A DNA stretch of 64,000 bases from Apostichopus japonicus (GCF_037975245.1 NC_092572.1:1589501-1653500); one strand, 5' to 3'. Shown: positions 15,480-30,139, counted from the stretch's first letter. Notes: generated by a model not told the origin, from the letters alone. Program-made: numbers and translations.

Positions 15480-17400
15480 GAAACGTTTCCAGGTCGTTTG
15501 AAGAAGCTATTCATACGGCATGCCATACGTTTCAAAAATGTCCAAAACAATATAAGCATGTCCAAAATAATATAAGCATGTCCAAATTTATATAAACATG
15601 TCGAAACTAATATGAGTATGTCCAAAAATAATAAGAGCATGTCCAAAATAATATGAGAGTGTCGAAAGACTATATGAGCATGTCCAACATATTAAAAGAA
15701 TGTCGAAAAATAATACAAGAGGGACAAATGTAACTGCCTAATTCAATTTTGTATTGAACATTTTGGCGTTTTAAGTTACGCCATATGTTGCAAAATATCC
15801 AAAAAAATATAAGCATGTCCAAACTTATATGAGCATGTCCAAATTTATATAGACATGTCAAAACTATATGAGCATGTCCAAAATAATACGCGCATGTCCA
15901 AACACATATAAGTATGTCAAAATATAATATGAGCACGCCCAAAATTATATGAGAGTGTCGAATAATAATATAAAAGTCTCGAGTGTAACTGCTAACTTCA
16001 ACTTTGTTATGAACATTTTGGCGTTTGAAGTCACGCCAAATGTTTCAAATATCGAACTTTTATATTGGTATGTCGAAAAAAATTAGCTTACAATACCTTC
16101 TTTGGAGGTAATTTGTATCAACTGACACAATGGTTATCATTATGACAATATATTATTGAAACATTCTTCTGTTTTTGTGACGCAAATAATTCAAAATATG
16201 TAAAAACAAGACCATCACCTAACATTTTTCCTTTTTACATCCCTACGTAATGTGAGTGGTTTCGCCCTGCCTAGAGGTGCTGAGATTATTCATATATTGT
16301 TGCGAAGGCAAAGAAGTTCACGTGCGAAAGTACGTACAACATGCACAAGCGCTAACAACGTACAGTAGTTATCACACATGCGTACGTTGGCAGTGAAAAT
16401 GAACTACTATACTGTGTTACTTTTTTAACGGAAAATTGTGACACTTAATTACGGTTACCAGGCGAAGTCGCACACTAGCCCAGAATTAAAAAAAAATAAG
16501 CCTAGGTTAGGGGTATTCAACGTTTAATCTTCACTCTCACCTTTTAACTAAATTTCAAGATGGAAACGTGGGAAGAACTCGCCAACTACATATTATTGAT
16601 TAAGCCGCGTGGAATGTTGGACACAGTGGTTCTTCGTATTAAACTCACTGATAGTTACAGCACCTTGGGGCCAGGTTGATCACTCGCGCTACGAAATAAC
16701 TCAACTAATATTTCCTCGAAAATAAAATCGTTCTTGATCGAAATATCATTAAAATATTAACACACACACTAATACGGTAATGGATGAACTGTATATCGTC
16801 TTAAGTTACGCTGGATATGGTGTTTTTGTTTTCAGCATACCAAAATAAAAAGTTTGATATTTGGAACATATGGCGTAAAATTCAAACGCCTGACTGTTCA
16901 TTACAAAGTTGAATCGAGCAGTTACGCTCGAGACTTTTGTATTATTTTTCGACACTTTTTTATATTTTGGACATGCTCATATAGTCTTTCGACACTCTTA
17001 TATTATTTTGGACATGCTCTCATTATTTTTGGACATACTCATATTGGTTTCGACATGTTTATATAAATTTGGACATGCTTATATTTTTTTGGATATTTTG
17101 CAACAGATGGCGTGAATTCAGATGCCAAAATGTTCACTAAAAAGTTGAAGTTAGCAGTTACATTCGACATGTTCATATAATTTTTCGACACTCTCATATT
17201 ATTTTGGGCATGATCATATTATTTTTGGACATACTTATATTAGTTTCGATATGTTTATATAAATTTGGACATGCTTATATTTTTTTGGACATGCTTATAT
17301 TTTTTTGGACATGCTTATATATTTTTGGACATGCTTATATTTTTTTGGACATGCTTATATAGTTTTGGACATTTTTGATACATTTGGCATTCCGTATATT
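15480..17400. repeat. foldback element made of inverted minisatellite arrays
   Basis: Left array (about 15535-16080) repeats a roughly 20-bp unit of the form CATGTCCAAAATAATATAAG. The right array (about 16855-17375) repeats the same unit in reverse complement. Each array is interrupted by the same spacer containing ACATTTTGGCGTTT and GTTACGCCA-type words (15735-15790 and 15985-16040, mirrored at 16860-16925 and 17105-17165). The outer ends also match in inverted orientation around 15505-15540 and 17365-17400. The whole region is thus one large inverted-repeat element with an internal unique spacer of about 0.75 kb (16.1-16.85 kb). All ORFs here are translations of the repeat. Confidence 0.75.
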
Positions 17401-20400
17401 CATTTGTAAAGGAAGGTCGAAAGTGAACGGCATGGCACGTTTTCATAATTACCGGATAGATGTGTGTCTTAGTGCTGTGAAAGTGCCACACGTGATCTTG
17501 ACATGCCCGACTGTTGATATATTGCAACATTGTAAGTCCATTCGTGGTGCGTCGTCCGTTAATCGTTTATCATAGCGTGTTTGTCAGAAACATACATAGT
17601 GTTTTATTCAGTTTCCTTCTTAAACTATGCAACCGATGCCACTAAACGGATGAAGGCTTACCATTTCTTAAGATACAAAATACACCTGTGTGACACAGTA
17701 ATGGCTTTATCTTTGCACACCATACATTTTACAATAATTTTATAGGGAAATATTGTTTCTCAAATAGATGCTTTGGTTTCAAACAAAACAAATAACAAGA
17801 AAGCACTTATTATAAACCTGTAAGCAATGTTGGTGCCCCTCATAAATTGTTGGTTCCCCTCCAACTCGGAGTATATGCTTCCCAAGGGCCCAAACATTTC
17901 AGTAAAGCCGTCTCACTAACATTTTGGTCTTTTCAAAGCCAGCATGGTGAAAAAAATATAGACGGCTAGGCTTCGTGCTGTATGTACATTTCAGTAAAGC
18001 CGTCTCTCTAACATTTTGGTCTTTTCAAAGCCAGCATGGTGAAAAAAATATAGACGGTTGGGCTTCGTGCTGTATGTATAAAGGTAAGTGACTGTACAAC
18101 ATTTGCGAACATGCTAAGAATACCTTCTTTATTGTGTGCAAAAAGTAAGAACAACTGTGTAAGTCGCGGCTAAAATCAAGTGAGTTGTAATCCATTACCA
18201 CTACATTTTTCACACAAAATTCGAGCTAATATGCTGCATCAAGTGTTTATATATTTGAAAATGAAAGATATTTTGACAATAAGATCAGGATTTTGTCGAA
18301 ACCTGGTTGTTATAACGTAGGCATCCTAGTGCCAGTCCTTGTCTTGGGTGTAACAAGTTGGCGCTAGTGACATTTATATCCCTGCAAAGCGTATTGTTCT
18401 TTGCAGGTGCGATATGGCTTCTATCTTTACATTTCTGTGTCACATGTACCTACGGGGTTTACTTACAATATACTCTGCAGTCAATTACACTATGAATATT
18501 CAATATAAAACAAACATCACTATATAACTAGTTGAATTTTCCATTTGTATTGGGGGCTGGGAAAGATTATACTTTAAAAGGTATATGTATTATAGCAGTG
18601 TACTTGCGATTATAGTTTATCGACCAAACCACCTTTGTCATAGTGAAAGAGAGCAGAAAGTTAAAGCTTATTTTGCACGCCTTAGAGATGGAATTGGGAG
18701 GAAGTGGGAGTAATAGGGAAGAAGTAGGGAGAAGAAGGAAGGTGGAGGGAGGGTAACTGTAGCTTAAAAGGTAACTGAACTCCAAGGATAATTCTCGGAG
18801 TGCAATGAACTCCAAAATAGGAACTACAGGTCAGCTGGGCTTCTCCCTGAAGGTGTGGTATTTTAGGTTAAAAAATGATCCCCAGAATGAGCTACATCAT
18901 TCCAAACGGTAACCTCTTGAAACCACGTTGTACATAATGACCATCATTATAAGGTCTTTAAAATAGGGATGGGTGACGTTTAATTGGTGGTAGTGTCTGC
19001 CTGACAGAAATTTCGGCTCCATAACATCAAAGTCAAACAAATCTGTTTTAAAATTGTGTAATATTTCAATATATAAAAGTATGTACACTCCAACGCTATC
19101 GCAAGAACATTTAAGCAACATATGTTGAGAATGCATACACCATGTAAGTACTTTAGAACTTTCTTTTTTCTTTTCTTAGATTAGACCTGTGTTTGCTGCA
19201 GTATTAGAGTACTCAAGAAGTGCTGAGTGTTAAGTTACCAAGTAGTACTCAGTATTAGCACGTGATCTAAAGTACTCAGACATTACAATACTCGTACTCA
19301 TCAGTGAAAACTCATATTCGGATGTACAAATACTTGAACTCGGTTTAAGCATATAGTCCTCGATTTGGATGAGTATTCAAAGAGTATTTGAGAGTACTTA
19401 ATAAAAAAGAAGTAAAAATAAGAAGCCATAGAATGTTCAAATATTTACATATGAATTACGGGATAGTTTTACTATATTACTTCTCTCATGCACCTATACC
19501 TTATACCCCAGCAGAATATAATTTACATGCCACCTAATATATTACATAATAAACATGAGCGGTGTTTATCGAACAGTTGGTAGCACACGATTTTTAGCCA
19601 AACAATCCTGCATCATTCCATGGACACCATAAACTATTTGTTGATATTGACATATTATGAATTTTGAGAGCAATATCAATGTCCGAGCAATGTCGTAATA
19701 TTAAGTTTTACATTATTTGACTACAAGGACTTAATAAGGGGTCAAAAGTTTCCAAAATATTACATAAAAATACTACAAAAGAACCGCATGAAAATAACCC
19801 CTAATTAGTGGTCGGATTCTGAAATATTGAACTCGGACACTGTTGCTCGTCCCTCGGATCCTAAAACATGGTATGGTACTTGGTAGTGGGAACCACAAAT
19901 ACTCGGAAGTACTTGATAATCACACACATATCCTCATCCACACACCGGTTTATTGTGCTGCAAATGTATGTCCATCTTGATGTTTTGATGTTGTGACTTT
20001 AAGAATAGGGAACAAACCACAGAATCACCTAAATACTTCTCAACAAGAATGTAACCGCTGTGATTTCTCTAGTGAAAATTCCTGTTCTAATATGATTTTT
20101 TTATCAAACCATACGTTCTATTTTTGTTTAAATTGTCAACGCATGGGCACCTTTGACGTACAATTATCTTGTTTCTCGCAAAACGGGTACCTATTCAAAC
20201 AATAAAAAGACGACTTCTTTTAAATGGGTAAATCTCATTATTAAAAAGGGGCACTGTTAATTTCCAATTTGGATCATTGTGATGATCGTTCACACACATG
20301 TGTACACATGTCCTCTGTGTATCTGGTTCCCCGCACCTGCAGTAAAATAATGATTTGTATTACAAATGTGCATGTAATGAAAATACCCGCCTTAAAATGA

Positions 20401-20920
20401 ATTAAACTCACACCGTCGACATCCCACACACTAATTTGTGAATAGAGAGATGCCGGTAATGATAACGTATCCGTTAACCAAAATTTAGTACATAAAACAC
20501 TCACAAACGTGATAAGTTCCCTATATACTTTGTACATAGTAGCACTCCAAATACTATCATACAAATTTAGTCTGCAACTAAAACTGTGCCTGTATATCAG
20601 ACTTTTAAAAAACTTTAGGTCTAGACCTACAGGCACTATTTCTGGATCACGTAGATTATACTAATACCCCATTTATCTCTCTGGTGAGCACTCTCTCCTA
20701 TGAGTTTCCTCACTATGGACCTGTGCTCGAATTAAATGTTGGTCCTTCTTGTAAAAGCTAGAGGGATGTCAATTGAAGGAACTTCATAAACAGAATCATG
20801 TTCCACATGAATAAGTTAGCTGATAACACAGATTCAGATTCGGATTTGTTTGAAATGTTATCATAATAACTTTCTTTGGGATTAGTTATTCAATACTGTT
20901 ATAGTTTAGTTTAGTAGATA
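17401..20920. other. gene-free stretch
   Basis: No supported gene. Contains the tandem 92-bp duplication at 17895-18078 (listed separately) and a 19.2-19.9 kb area rich in AGTACTC/GTACTCG words that may be a degenerate transposon. The ORF at 20274-20636 on the minus strand has no recognisable motif. Confidence 0.4.
17895..18078. repeat. tandem duplication, two 92-bp copies
   Basis: Copies at 17895-17986 and 17987-18078 differ at only a few positions, so the duplication is recent. Each begins CATTTCAGTAAAGCCGTCTC and ends with TGTATGTA. Confidence 0.85.
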
Positions 20921-22415
20921 AAAGGATCAGGAGGGACACTTAAGTCCCCATCAAGGACCCTATAGAGCAAAAAAAAACTGAAGACACAAACATTCAGACC
21001 CGATTACAATGCTCAAAGTGCTTATCCAAAGCATTCTTAAACCCATTGACACTACTTGCATGTACAACTTTCTCAGGCACATCATTCCACTCATTCACAA
21101 AAAATGTATGCCGAATATTAATCCTACTATGTGACTTTTGGAGTTTACGAAAATGACCTCTGGTACAACTCCTGTTAGCAAACATGAAAAAGTCGGCAAA
21201 GAATAAATTGTCGAAACCATACACAATCTTGAAAACCTGGATCAAGTCCCCACGTAACCTCCTAAGCTCCAGTGTGGTGAGATTCAACAGTTGTAACCGC
21301 CTATAATAAGGAACTAATCATCCTAGTAGCCCTCCTCTGGACCTTTTCAAGTACTTACTTATTCTTAGCAAAATAAGGGTTCCAAGTCTGCACAGCATAC
21401 TCCAGATGAGGCCGAACCAACTGCTTATAAAGCCTAACTACGATGTCCTCTTTCAGAAAACTGAAGTTCCTCTGATCATACCTAAAACCTATTACCTCTT
21501 TTAGCAGCTTCAAGACAATGTTTAGAAGGTTGCAGAGATGAGTCAATGTAGTTACCTAGGTCTCTTTCAACGGAGACCTCCTGTAACTCCACACCATTAA
21601 CATTGTAAGTAAACTTTTGGTTACTACTACCAATGTGCATTACCTTACATTTTTCAATATTAAAATGCATTTGCCACCCCTGAGACCAGGAAGAAATTTT
21701 ATCCAATTCCGCTTGAAACTTCTCAGAATCGCTTTTGGAAGAGACCTCAGAATACAATTTGGTGTCATCAGCAAACTTCTTAGCACACACAACAAAATAT
21801 CTCCGTCGATGTCATTTATATAGGCAACAAACAACAATGGACCCAATACAGACCCTTGTGGAACCCCACTAGTAACGTTCTGCCAAGAAGAAGCACAGCC
21901 TTTAATTACCACCCTCTGTTCCCTATTACCCAGCCAATTCCCGATCCAAGACAGTAAATTCCCATTGACACCCATGCTCTTCAGCATAAGTAAAAGACGC
22001 TGGTGGGGAACTTTATCAAAGGCCTTCTGGAAATCCAGAAACACAACATCTACAGACTTCTGCCTATTTAGTGAGCTTGTTACATCTTCCATAAACTCAA
22101 GGATATTAGTGAGACAAGACCTTTTTTGACAAAAGCCATGTTGAGACTCTCTGATAAAAGACTGACTTTTGAAGTGACAGACCATAGACTTTTTAACAAT
22201 AGACTCCATGATCTTACAAAAAACACTAGTTTGACTAACCGGCCTATACTAACAGGGCTTAGACTTATCACCCTTCTTGAAAATTGGGGTAATATTAGCA
22301 CATCTCCAGTCCTTAGGAACATAACCTTCATCCATAAATTTACTAAAAACCAATGAGAGTGGAATGCAGAAATGGTGTGCAAAAGTCTTCAACATGTATG
22401 TACGAGGATGTAAGT
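20921..22415 (-). mobile_element. CR1-like LINE, 3' part with broken reverse transcriptase
   Basis: Read on the minus strand, the pieces are in the right order for a non-LTR reverse transcriptase of the CR1/Jockey group: LVFSKFMDEGYVPKDW (about 22.35 kb), [59 protein letters not shown], then the C-terminal LRRLRGDLIQVFKI and WNDVPEKVV. The catalytic box is FADD. The frame changes near 22.2 kb, near 21.79 kb (between YINDID and FADD), near 21.5 kb and near 21.3 kb, and the 5' end is missing, so the copy is dead. The 3' end on the minus strand is ...GTCCCTCCTGATCCTTT at 20921, shared exactly with the copy at 49.7 kb. Confidence 0.85.
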
Positions 22416-23397
22416 TACCTCATATGTTAGATCAGGCAGTTACAGAAACATACCTTTTGTTTATTCATTTTGGTATTCTTCCTGAACTTAAAACAGTCCA
22501 CGCAATGATAATAACGTTTGTATATAGTAAGCGTTTGTTTCCTTTAGACTTTACATCCGATGAATCATAACGTATGTGGTGGCTTAATGTCTATACTTGG
22601 AATAATGATTCATCGTCGTAATCGTGTAGTGAGGGTTACTCAAAAAAACACACAATATAGGGTTACAGAATCCCCTCCCCTCCCCTCCCTCTGACTAAAA
22701 GAGAAATGAAATACCGTCTCAGTTGTATTCCGTCTACAGAACGTCTACATTAATGTTTGGAAGACCTTACAGGGACAGTTGCTCTGCAGAGGTCATTTTT
22801 TAATATGACAGGCGCAATTTTTCTGAACGGACCATAAAGGCAATACCGCCATTGTTAGTTTCACGTCTACTTTATATTCAGATTAGTGCTACTGGCACTT
22901 TCAAATAAGCTGACTCGTGCAGATTGTCTACAACTCCTTAAGTTGTCGTGAGAACCGCTGTAAGATGGCTCCGTACGCTATCGTAATGTGGTATTTTGTA
23001 CCTTCAAAACTTCATTTACATGTATTGCAAAACGATGAATTTTCAAAGTATAAATTTCAAAAAAAAATGTTCGATTGGAGATGTCAACGACGCAGCTTTC
23101 CGTCAGATGCGACGTAGTTTTATGAAGTATAGATGGAAAGCTGAACTTAATAAAGTGAGCAAAATACAGTAAGGTTAAAAAAAAGTGTGGTTTTACCCAT
23201 AGAAAATCTAACAAAGAAGAGTATTCTGATAGAGAGGAGATTTAATCAAAGCCAATTTCTAATAAGTGTTTATTAACATATAATAGTTAATCCAATTGAG
23301 CAAACTATATTAGAGTAAGTTAACGTCTTCCATGAAAAGCAATGAGAAAGAACATAAGCGTCCGGCTACACCAAATAGTAATAAAGTCTTAAGATGG

Positions 23398-23472
<75 letters not shown>

Positions 23473-25216
23473 AAAAAATAACAATAATTCGAATTTGAGT
23501 ATATATAAAAGATGTCTTAAAATTCAAATGATGTTGTCAACATGAAAATCGATGTTTACTTGGTGTTTTTTCTAAAAGTTTATGTTTGTACCTTCATATA
23601 GTTATATAAAAGGCACACTTAATCTTCATTATTCGCATCGAAAATGAAATAATGAAGTTACACTTTATGGGGGGGAGGGGATGATACCTTTTAAGTAATT
23701 TCTGCTTAAATTTGGGCGAAACCTTTTCCAACCTCCTGTCCCTGCCCCCCGCCCCCCCCCCCCGGCGTCAAATGCTCTCTCTTACGATTCCCGTTGTCCA
23801 TTTCCTTTTTCATAGATTAGTCAAGGGTAGATTTTAACAGTCCGTTTATTTGCACTGCTGAATTATCTGAATAAGCCGTCCAGTGATATTCGAAGAAAGT
23901 ACACTAAAGGTCTATATCATGCACGTCTAGCGATGAATTGCACGTTAAAAGTAGACAAATACCCATCGCAGTATATGTTTTATACAGAAAAGTACACTGC
24001 TTACTATAACTACCATTTTCAGATAAGCAAGTGAAATTTCCTGTCACATCACAGTGATAAAGTTTACTGTCTGTCACATTTTTCAGTTCACTGGCTGGCT
24101 ACTCCTTGGTTAGTAACAATTAATTATTCAGTATAGGCATCATCACCCCGTCAATATCGTCCTCTCAACTCAACTTGATTCGGGAACATTGGAAATTAAC
24201 CACTCGTTTAAACTGGCCCAACAATCACTGGATCACGGGTTAGGGTTATTATTGTGACCTCCCCCCCCCCCCTTCCCCACAACATTAAAATTAAAAATTA
24301 AAAATAAACCCTTACCCTAAATACGATAATTATTGAAATAATTGCTTAAGAAGAAACTGTTCAATAAACAACATAAGGTAAATATTTTCTTCTGGTGTAT
24401 ATTGTGTATTAGGATAATAGAACACGTAATCTCAATTGTGAAATATATAATCGTAAGTGCATGAGCGGATGATGACGACCGTCCACATAATCTTACACAC
24501 ATTACATTGTATTGTTTATTGATTCTAAACCAAACTCGGAATTGAAAATATTAAAAATGTATCAACTACTATAATTCACAACAAGAAGAATCTGGGAGGG
24601 ACGCTCCAACAATAAAATCTCAATATTCTGCAGGAAGACTAAAACCGGTCAAATATGGGACTGTTAATATCCTTTATTCACCGAACTGGTAGATTTGTAT
24701 CATTAAGTATATATATATGTAAATTAAGTGACACTTAGTTGTCCCATGCGTTTACCCTTTTTTGGCTTATTTGAAAGCCTAATATGTTACTTTTTCACTT
24801 TAATTCGTGACCTTGACCCTTAACTTATGGGATTTACTTTTTCGGAAAATAAAAAGTAAACTCATTAAATTAGTGTGTGTCCAATGTGTATGTAAGTCAA
24901 GTTAGGTCCCCAAATTCCGCAATATTGGGCCATGCTTTCTTTTGGCAATAAAATACACCAAGGTTGCCCCATTCCTTCCCTTCTCCTCTCCCGGCCATAG
25001 CCCACAAAATGTAGAGAATACTGATGATATTTGTAAATTCCGTTTTCTGGAAGCTTTCTAGACTGGGGTTGCAATGTTCTTGCTAGTGAGATGGGATTTG
25101 GATAAGTGGTAGGGGTACCCTAGGGTACCAACATATCAAAACCGGAATCTCTACCTCTTCCGGTGACGTAGTTAGGATGCGTCAACGTTTCAGGCGCAAA
25201 ATCATGGGGATTTGTA
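22416..25216. other. gene-free stretch with simple repeats
   Basis: Contains a (TA)n tract at 23401-23468 and long C or G runs near 23670, 23745-23763 and 24260-24273. Short ORFs show no recognisable motif. Confidence 0.4.
23401..23468. repeat. (TA)n microsatellite
   Basis: About 68 bp of pure TA in intergenic sequence. Confidence 0.95.
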
Positions 25217-26228
25217 CGGAGAGCCAACCGTTCCATAAATGTCGAAAAAGAAAGTGAAGTGTCCAACTTAATATAAATATGTTCAATTCGATATGAACCA
25301 GGACCCAGACAACAGCCAGAAAGGGTCCGTGGCCCACACATGATTTAATCATGTGAAAAGAGAGCAGGATGATTTATTTTTATTGGCGCTGGACCCTATG
25401 GTTATCGGGTATTAAGAAAAGAAAAACCTATTACAACAAATTTATCCTCTACCATGGCCCAGACAACCTCAAGGGCCTATGGCCTACACGTGATTTAATC
25501 ATGTGCAAAGACGCAAGGATAATTCCTGTAGTTGCATTGGACCCTTTATACATTGGAGAAATAAAAAAAAAATACCATCGACGGCTTTTATCTGTACCGA
25601 GCCCTAAACAACAGCCATAAAGGGCCAATGGCCCACACATGATTTGATTATGTTAACAAAACGCAGAATCACTATTTAGAGGTGTTGGCTCTATTGGACA
25701 TTGCGGTATTCAAAAATACTAAAGAATTCATTTTTTAACTTTTAAGGGGCGCATGCAGCAACCTCAAAGGGCCAATTGCCCACACAGGAATTAATCATGT
25801 GAAAACAGAAAAAGGGCCTAAAAATTGGACTAAGGCATCAACGTGATCCTTTTGGCTTTGAATATTTTATTTCCTTCTCTCAACATGCTGACACATGTTT
25901 TGGACATTCTCATATAAATCTCGACATATATATACAGTTTTGGGCATTAACGAAACGTTGGCGCGCGCCAGTGTTCCAAAATTATAGCTCGACGTCAATA
26001 TTGTATCTAGCAAGCAATGTTGACATGACCAATGTAGTAGTGGCATGCTGTTACAAGTTTTCGACATGCTGATGTTAAATTTGACATATTGATAGACGTA
26101 ATGACATATTGGTATTTTGTTTCGACATGTTCATATGTAACATGTTGATATCGAATTGGACAGACATGAATTAACTTGGACACTTCACTTGCTTTTTCGA
26201 CATTTATGGAACGTTTGGCTCTCCGTAG
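25217..26228. repeat. second foldback element with internal tandem units
   Basis: The left arm (25217-25270) and right arm (about 26174-26228) are inverted copies containing GGAGAGCCAA...TTCCATAAATGTCGAAAAA...GTGAAGTGTCCAA. Between them, roughly 25300-25810 is a tandem array with a period of about 147 bp (four diverged copies around CCCACACATGATTTAATCATG). After it comes a degenerate minisatellite with CGACATGTT-type words, related to the 15.5-17.4 kb element. The ORFs in this block are repeat translations. Confidence 0.65.
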
Positions 26229-29200
26229 ATTTGCGAAAACTGGTGTGATCGTCACCAAACTTGAAACGGTAGTAGCTGTTCGCGGCGGGTCAAACTTGAT
26301 CTTTGTCGAAATTTGTCAAAATGTAGCTAGTGGCATTCTACAAGGTCGGGCAAGTTATGTGCACGTCGATTCTTCCACTCGAAGTGACTCGGGACAAAAT
26401 GGCGGCAAGTTCAGAGTTAACCTCAAGTTGAACTTATGGGACGTAAATCTAGGGGTCCTTGTAATAAGATAGGCCGATGTAGGATCGACTTCATATTCAC
26501 GGTGGATGTACACCTAGTCAACTGTATTACGTCCTTCGAATTTTAAGAGTATCGTACGCCACTTCCGGTTTTATAGACAACCCCTAGTTAACCCTAGGGG
26601 AGGCTGTTTACTCAAAGACGGAGCATGCTTTGGACTTTTAATTTGACACGTATATGTTAGAGGATTGGTCTACCATCGATCTGTCCCAGGGGAGTGGCCG
26701 TTTAATTTTAATCGGAAGTGACGTCACTTAATAGGGCCGATTTCATACGTTGACATTTTTTCCGTTCGTTGTTATTTGTATAAATTTGAGCGGTTATTAA
26801 ATAAGGTAAATATTACTCATTATGCACACCGACTTTCAAGGTCATCGAACGACCCCAGTCAAACTAGCGGCTTAAACAAAAATGTTAATACAATACCTTA
26901 ATATACTCATAAACATAAATAAAAGGTCACCGCCCTCTCAAGATAGCTAAAAAAGTGCTAATTATTTTTCAATGCTAAATCTCTCATTTCTGTCATTTGA
27001 AGAAAGTTCAATTTTCGGGACTCCAGGGATGACCTCTCAGGGGTCAAACTTAACCCTTCTTCCAAATTTGACCAAAATATGCACTCTAACTTAAAATGAG
27101 CCCAAATATCCAAACATAAGAAATTTTCGACTCCGTTTCATAACTTCTTAGCGAGTTATTAATTAAACAGACCCCAAATCTACATCCGATAATTATAAAA
27201 CCTACATAACTTTTGAACCCCAAATCGTAGAGGTTTGCGCTTGGTACCTTTGAAATTGGCTGGTTGTATCAGAATCGACCCTTTACTGACGTTTCACACA
27301 GTTAACCGACAGAGTAGGCCGGATATTTCGTGATCTCGTAACCTTTGACCCGATTAGCCGGGAAGAAAAGGATGAATAGGTTCAAATACCGTTACCAAGT
27401 ACGAAAATCGAGTTTTAGGACCATATTCGGTCATTTGATACCGAAAATAGAAAATTATCCCGAAATTACCCCTTCCCCGTTTATCGTCGTGCCCCCATAT
27501 CTCCAAAACGGTAATAAATAAGGAAAAAGGAATTGCACATTCGGACATATCCAAACACATATGAAAAACAATTTTTACATTGTCACTGTTACAATGAAAA
27601 CTTAGGGAACGTTTCCAGGGGACTCTATTTTGAACTTCCACCACTTCCTAGGGTCTCAAAATTTGCAGTTTAGCTTGTCAAGGAGACCATGTTGAACATA
27701 TTTTCTTCTTTTTCAAAGAAATCGGTTAGGTCCATTTGTATGGGAGACGTTTTGAAATTCGATGGGCCAAATTAGTGTAAACTATATACGGGATCAAAGA
27801 TGAACGATTTTTTATTAATTAATTTACACACTTCCCGTAAATGGCCAAACTCTTCGGGACATATCTATGGGCCTTTAGTCTTACCACAAAAACAAAGTCA
27901 ATGAGGTCCAATACTCATAACCGGATTGATGGCCTGTCAAAGTAACTGGGAAAAATTGAACCAATGGGACGAGAAGAGTTAGTGGTCCTAATTGGGCCTG
28001 GCCTGAATTCATATTCCTCAAAATAAGAGGGAAGAGGCATCGGACATGAAACTCACTGTGCTCCCCACCCATCTGAGGAAAATTAACGAATGGGACGTTA
28101 ATAATTAGTGGTCCTTTTGTAGCCGCTGTGAGGGGTTCCTAATCAAAAATAGTTATGGGCAAACCCAGAGGTCTCTTCGAAATATTTATATCCCCGGTAT
28201 GTGCGTGGCGTCGATACGGGGGTAACGGAGAGGGGGTTACGATGGGTATACGTGTGTAGAGAACCCATCGAGACTTGCACGATTTAGTCCAGGCTGTCCA
28301 GCTAGGGTTATTGTGAAGACTTAACAAGCCTGGAGGTCCTTGTCATTCTATAAGTTATGTTTCAAGACATAGTTGACGTTTCATAGGCCCTGGGCCCTTC
28401 AGAAGAGAAAAATCGGGTGAAAATGTAGTAAAAATCCCGACATTCAAGAGTCTGGTCCGAAATCATATTCCTAAAAGCCAGATGGAAAAGGCCTCGGACT
28501 TCAAATACACAGAACAACCACCTGAGAGTCTCTACCGAACTCGCTATTAAATCAGTAAGCCGGTAAGCACCTCAGTCGAGGGTAGGGAGCCATTAATGAG
28601 GGCACTCAACTCTGTCTCGTACAAAAAGTACACAAACAGCAACATAACAGCATGCTGGGCCCAATTTGACGTCTTAACTACGCTTCAAATGAGGGGGTCA
28701 GGGCTCTGCTACTTACAGAGGTAGCTCCATGGGTCCTTTAACACGTAGTCAAAACGAATATTGGGGGGGGGGGGGCTTTCCATGAGAGTTACATGCAGTG
28801 TTTTTTGTTTGTCAACTTGCTCTAGCCACTTTGTATGCGCAGATTTTGTAACCTATTTTAAACTTAAATTTTCTTCCCTATTCACTTTCCTGTCTTGACA
28901 AAATTCTGCACTCTTGCTCTACCATGTCTAGTGCTCTCTGGGAATCTTGTACAGTGCTCACTGACTAAGTTGTTTGTGGAATCAGACTATCAGTGCTTCT
29001 GCTGTCTGAAATCTCATGTCACTAATATGAACGTCAATTCTTCTTCTATAATCACAATTAAGTAGCTGGATATACGCGCCCCGCGTGTACCTAATTATAT
29101 GCGATTTGAGCGTTATCCCATCAATTTCGGTCTATTGCGCTCTCGTCTCTGCTAAAATAAGAAATCCTGGGTGTCTACAGAATCTTTTCAAAGGTGAACA

Positions 29201-29530
29201 GATAGCACCATTGTGTATTTCTGCATCCTTAATTTTGGCTAAAAATTTACCCCATAGAAAGGCAGAAGACGTGGGAGGGGGGGGGGTGCGTGAAGGTTTT
29301 CCTCACATACCGGATTCAAAGGCCCTTGCATGCATAAAGTTACTTCTGACCAATCATACATTTCATTACGAATTCCTAAAAGAATAGATTTGAAAGGGAG
29401 CTTAAAAGGAACATAAGCAGTGGTGTTCAGTATAGTTATCAAATGCTAGGAATAACAAACATATATTAATATCTATACATATTACATATGTAGGCCTTGA
29501 TATATCGGCCTCTATACCTTTTATATATGC

Positions 29531-29645
<115 letters not shown>

Positions 29646-30139
29646 TAACGGGAAAACTGTTAAACAACTATGCTGCATTGAGAGAAAAGCTGGATCTCGA
29701 GTGGGATAAGTGAGGTAAGTGATTTGAGGTAAGACAGCCAATGTTTGGTTTTTGCAGAGCTTTAGAGCAATACTAGTTCTTCTTCACTGCATCATTACCG
29801 AAAGTAACAAGGAGTAGCAGGAATTGAAACTATTTTATTGAGAAGAGTGTCGGCATGGAAGTGAAGTCAATGCGACTTACTGGTTTCTGATGTTTTAGCT
29901 TTGGAAAATCAGATTATTTTAATCCGTGTCGGATTATTTTAATTTATATGGATATATTATCAAGAAAATCCACGTTTACTCCAAAAGAAAATATTGTTAG
30001 AGAAAACCAGAGAAATAAGATATGACTCATAATTGAAAAATAAGGATTAATGTTTGAGAAAATATATTGGAATATTCGGTCCCCCTGGGACGTTCGTCAG
30101 CAATAATTGGCAGTCGCATGAAACGGAGTGTATAAGAAA

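Noticed and set aside
15535-17375. CRISPR-like array
   Set aside because: The units are contiguous degenerate minisatellite repeats without unique spacers, in a eukaryotic intergenic region.
19190-19930. Degenerate AGTACTC-rich element
   Set aside because: Repeated words are suggestive of an old transposon, but no inverted ends or target duplication could be fixed.
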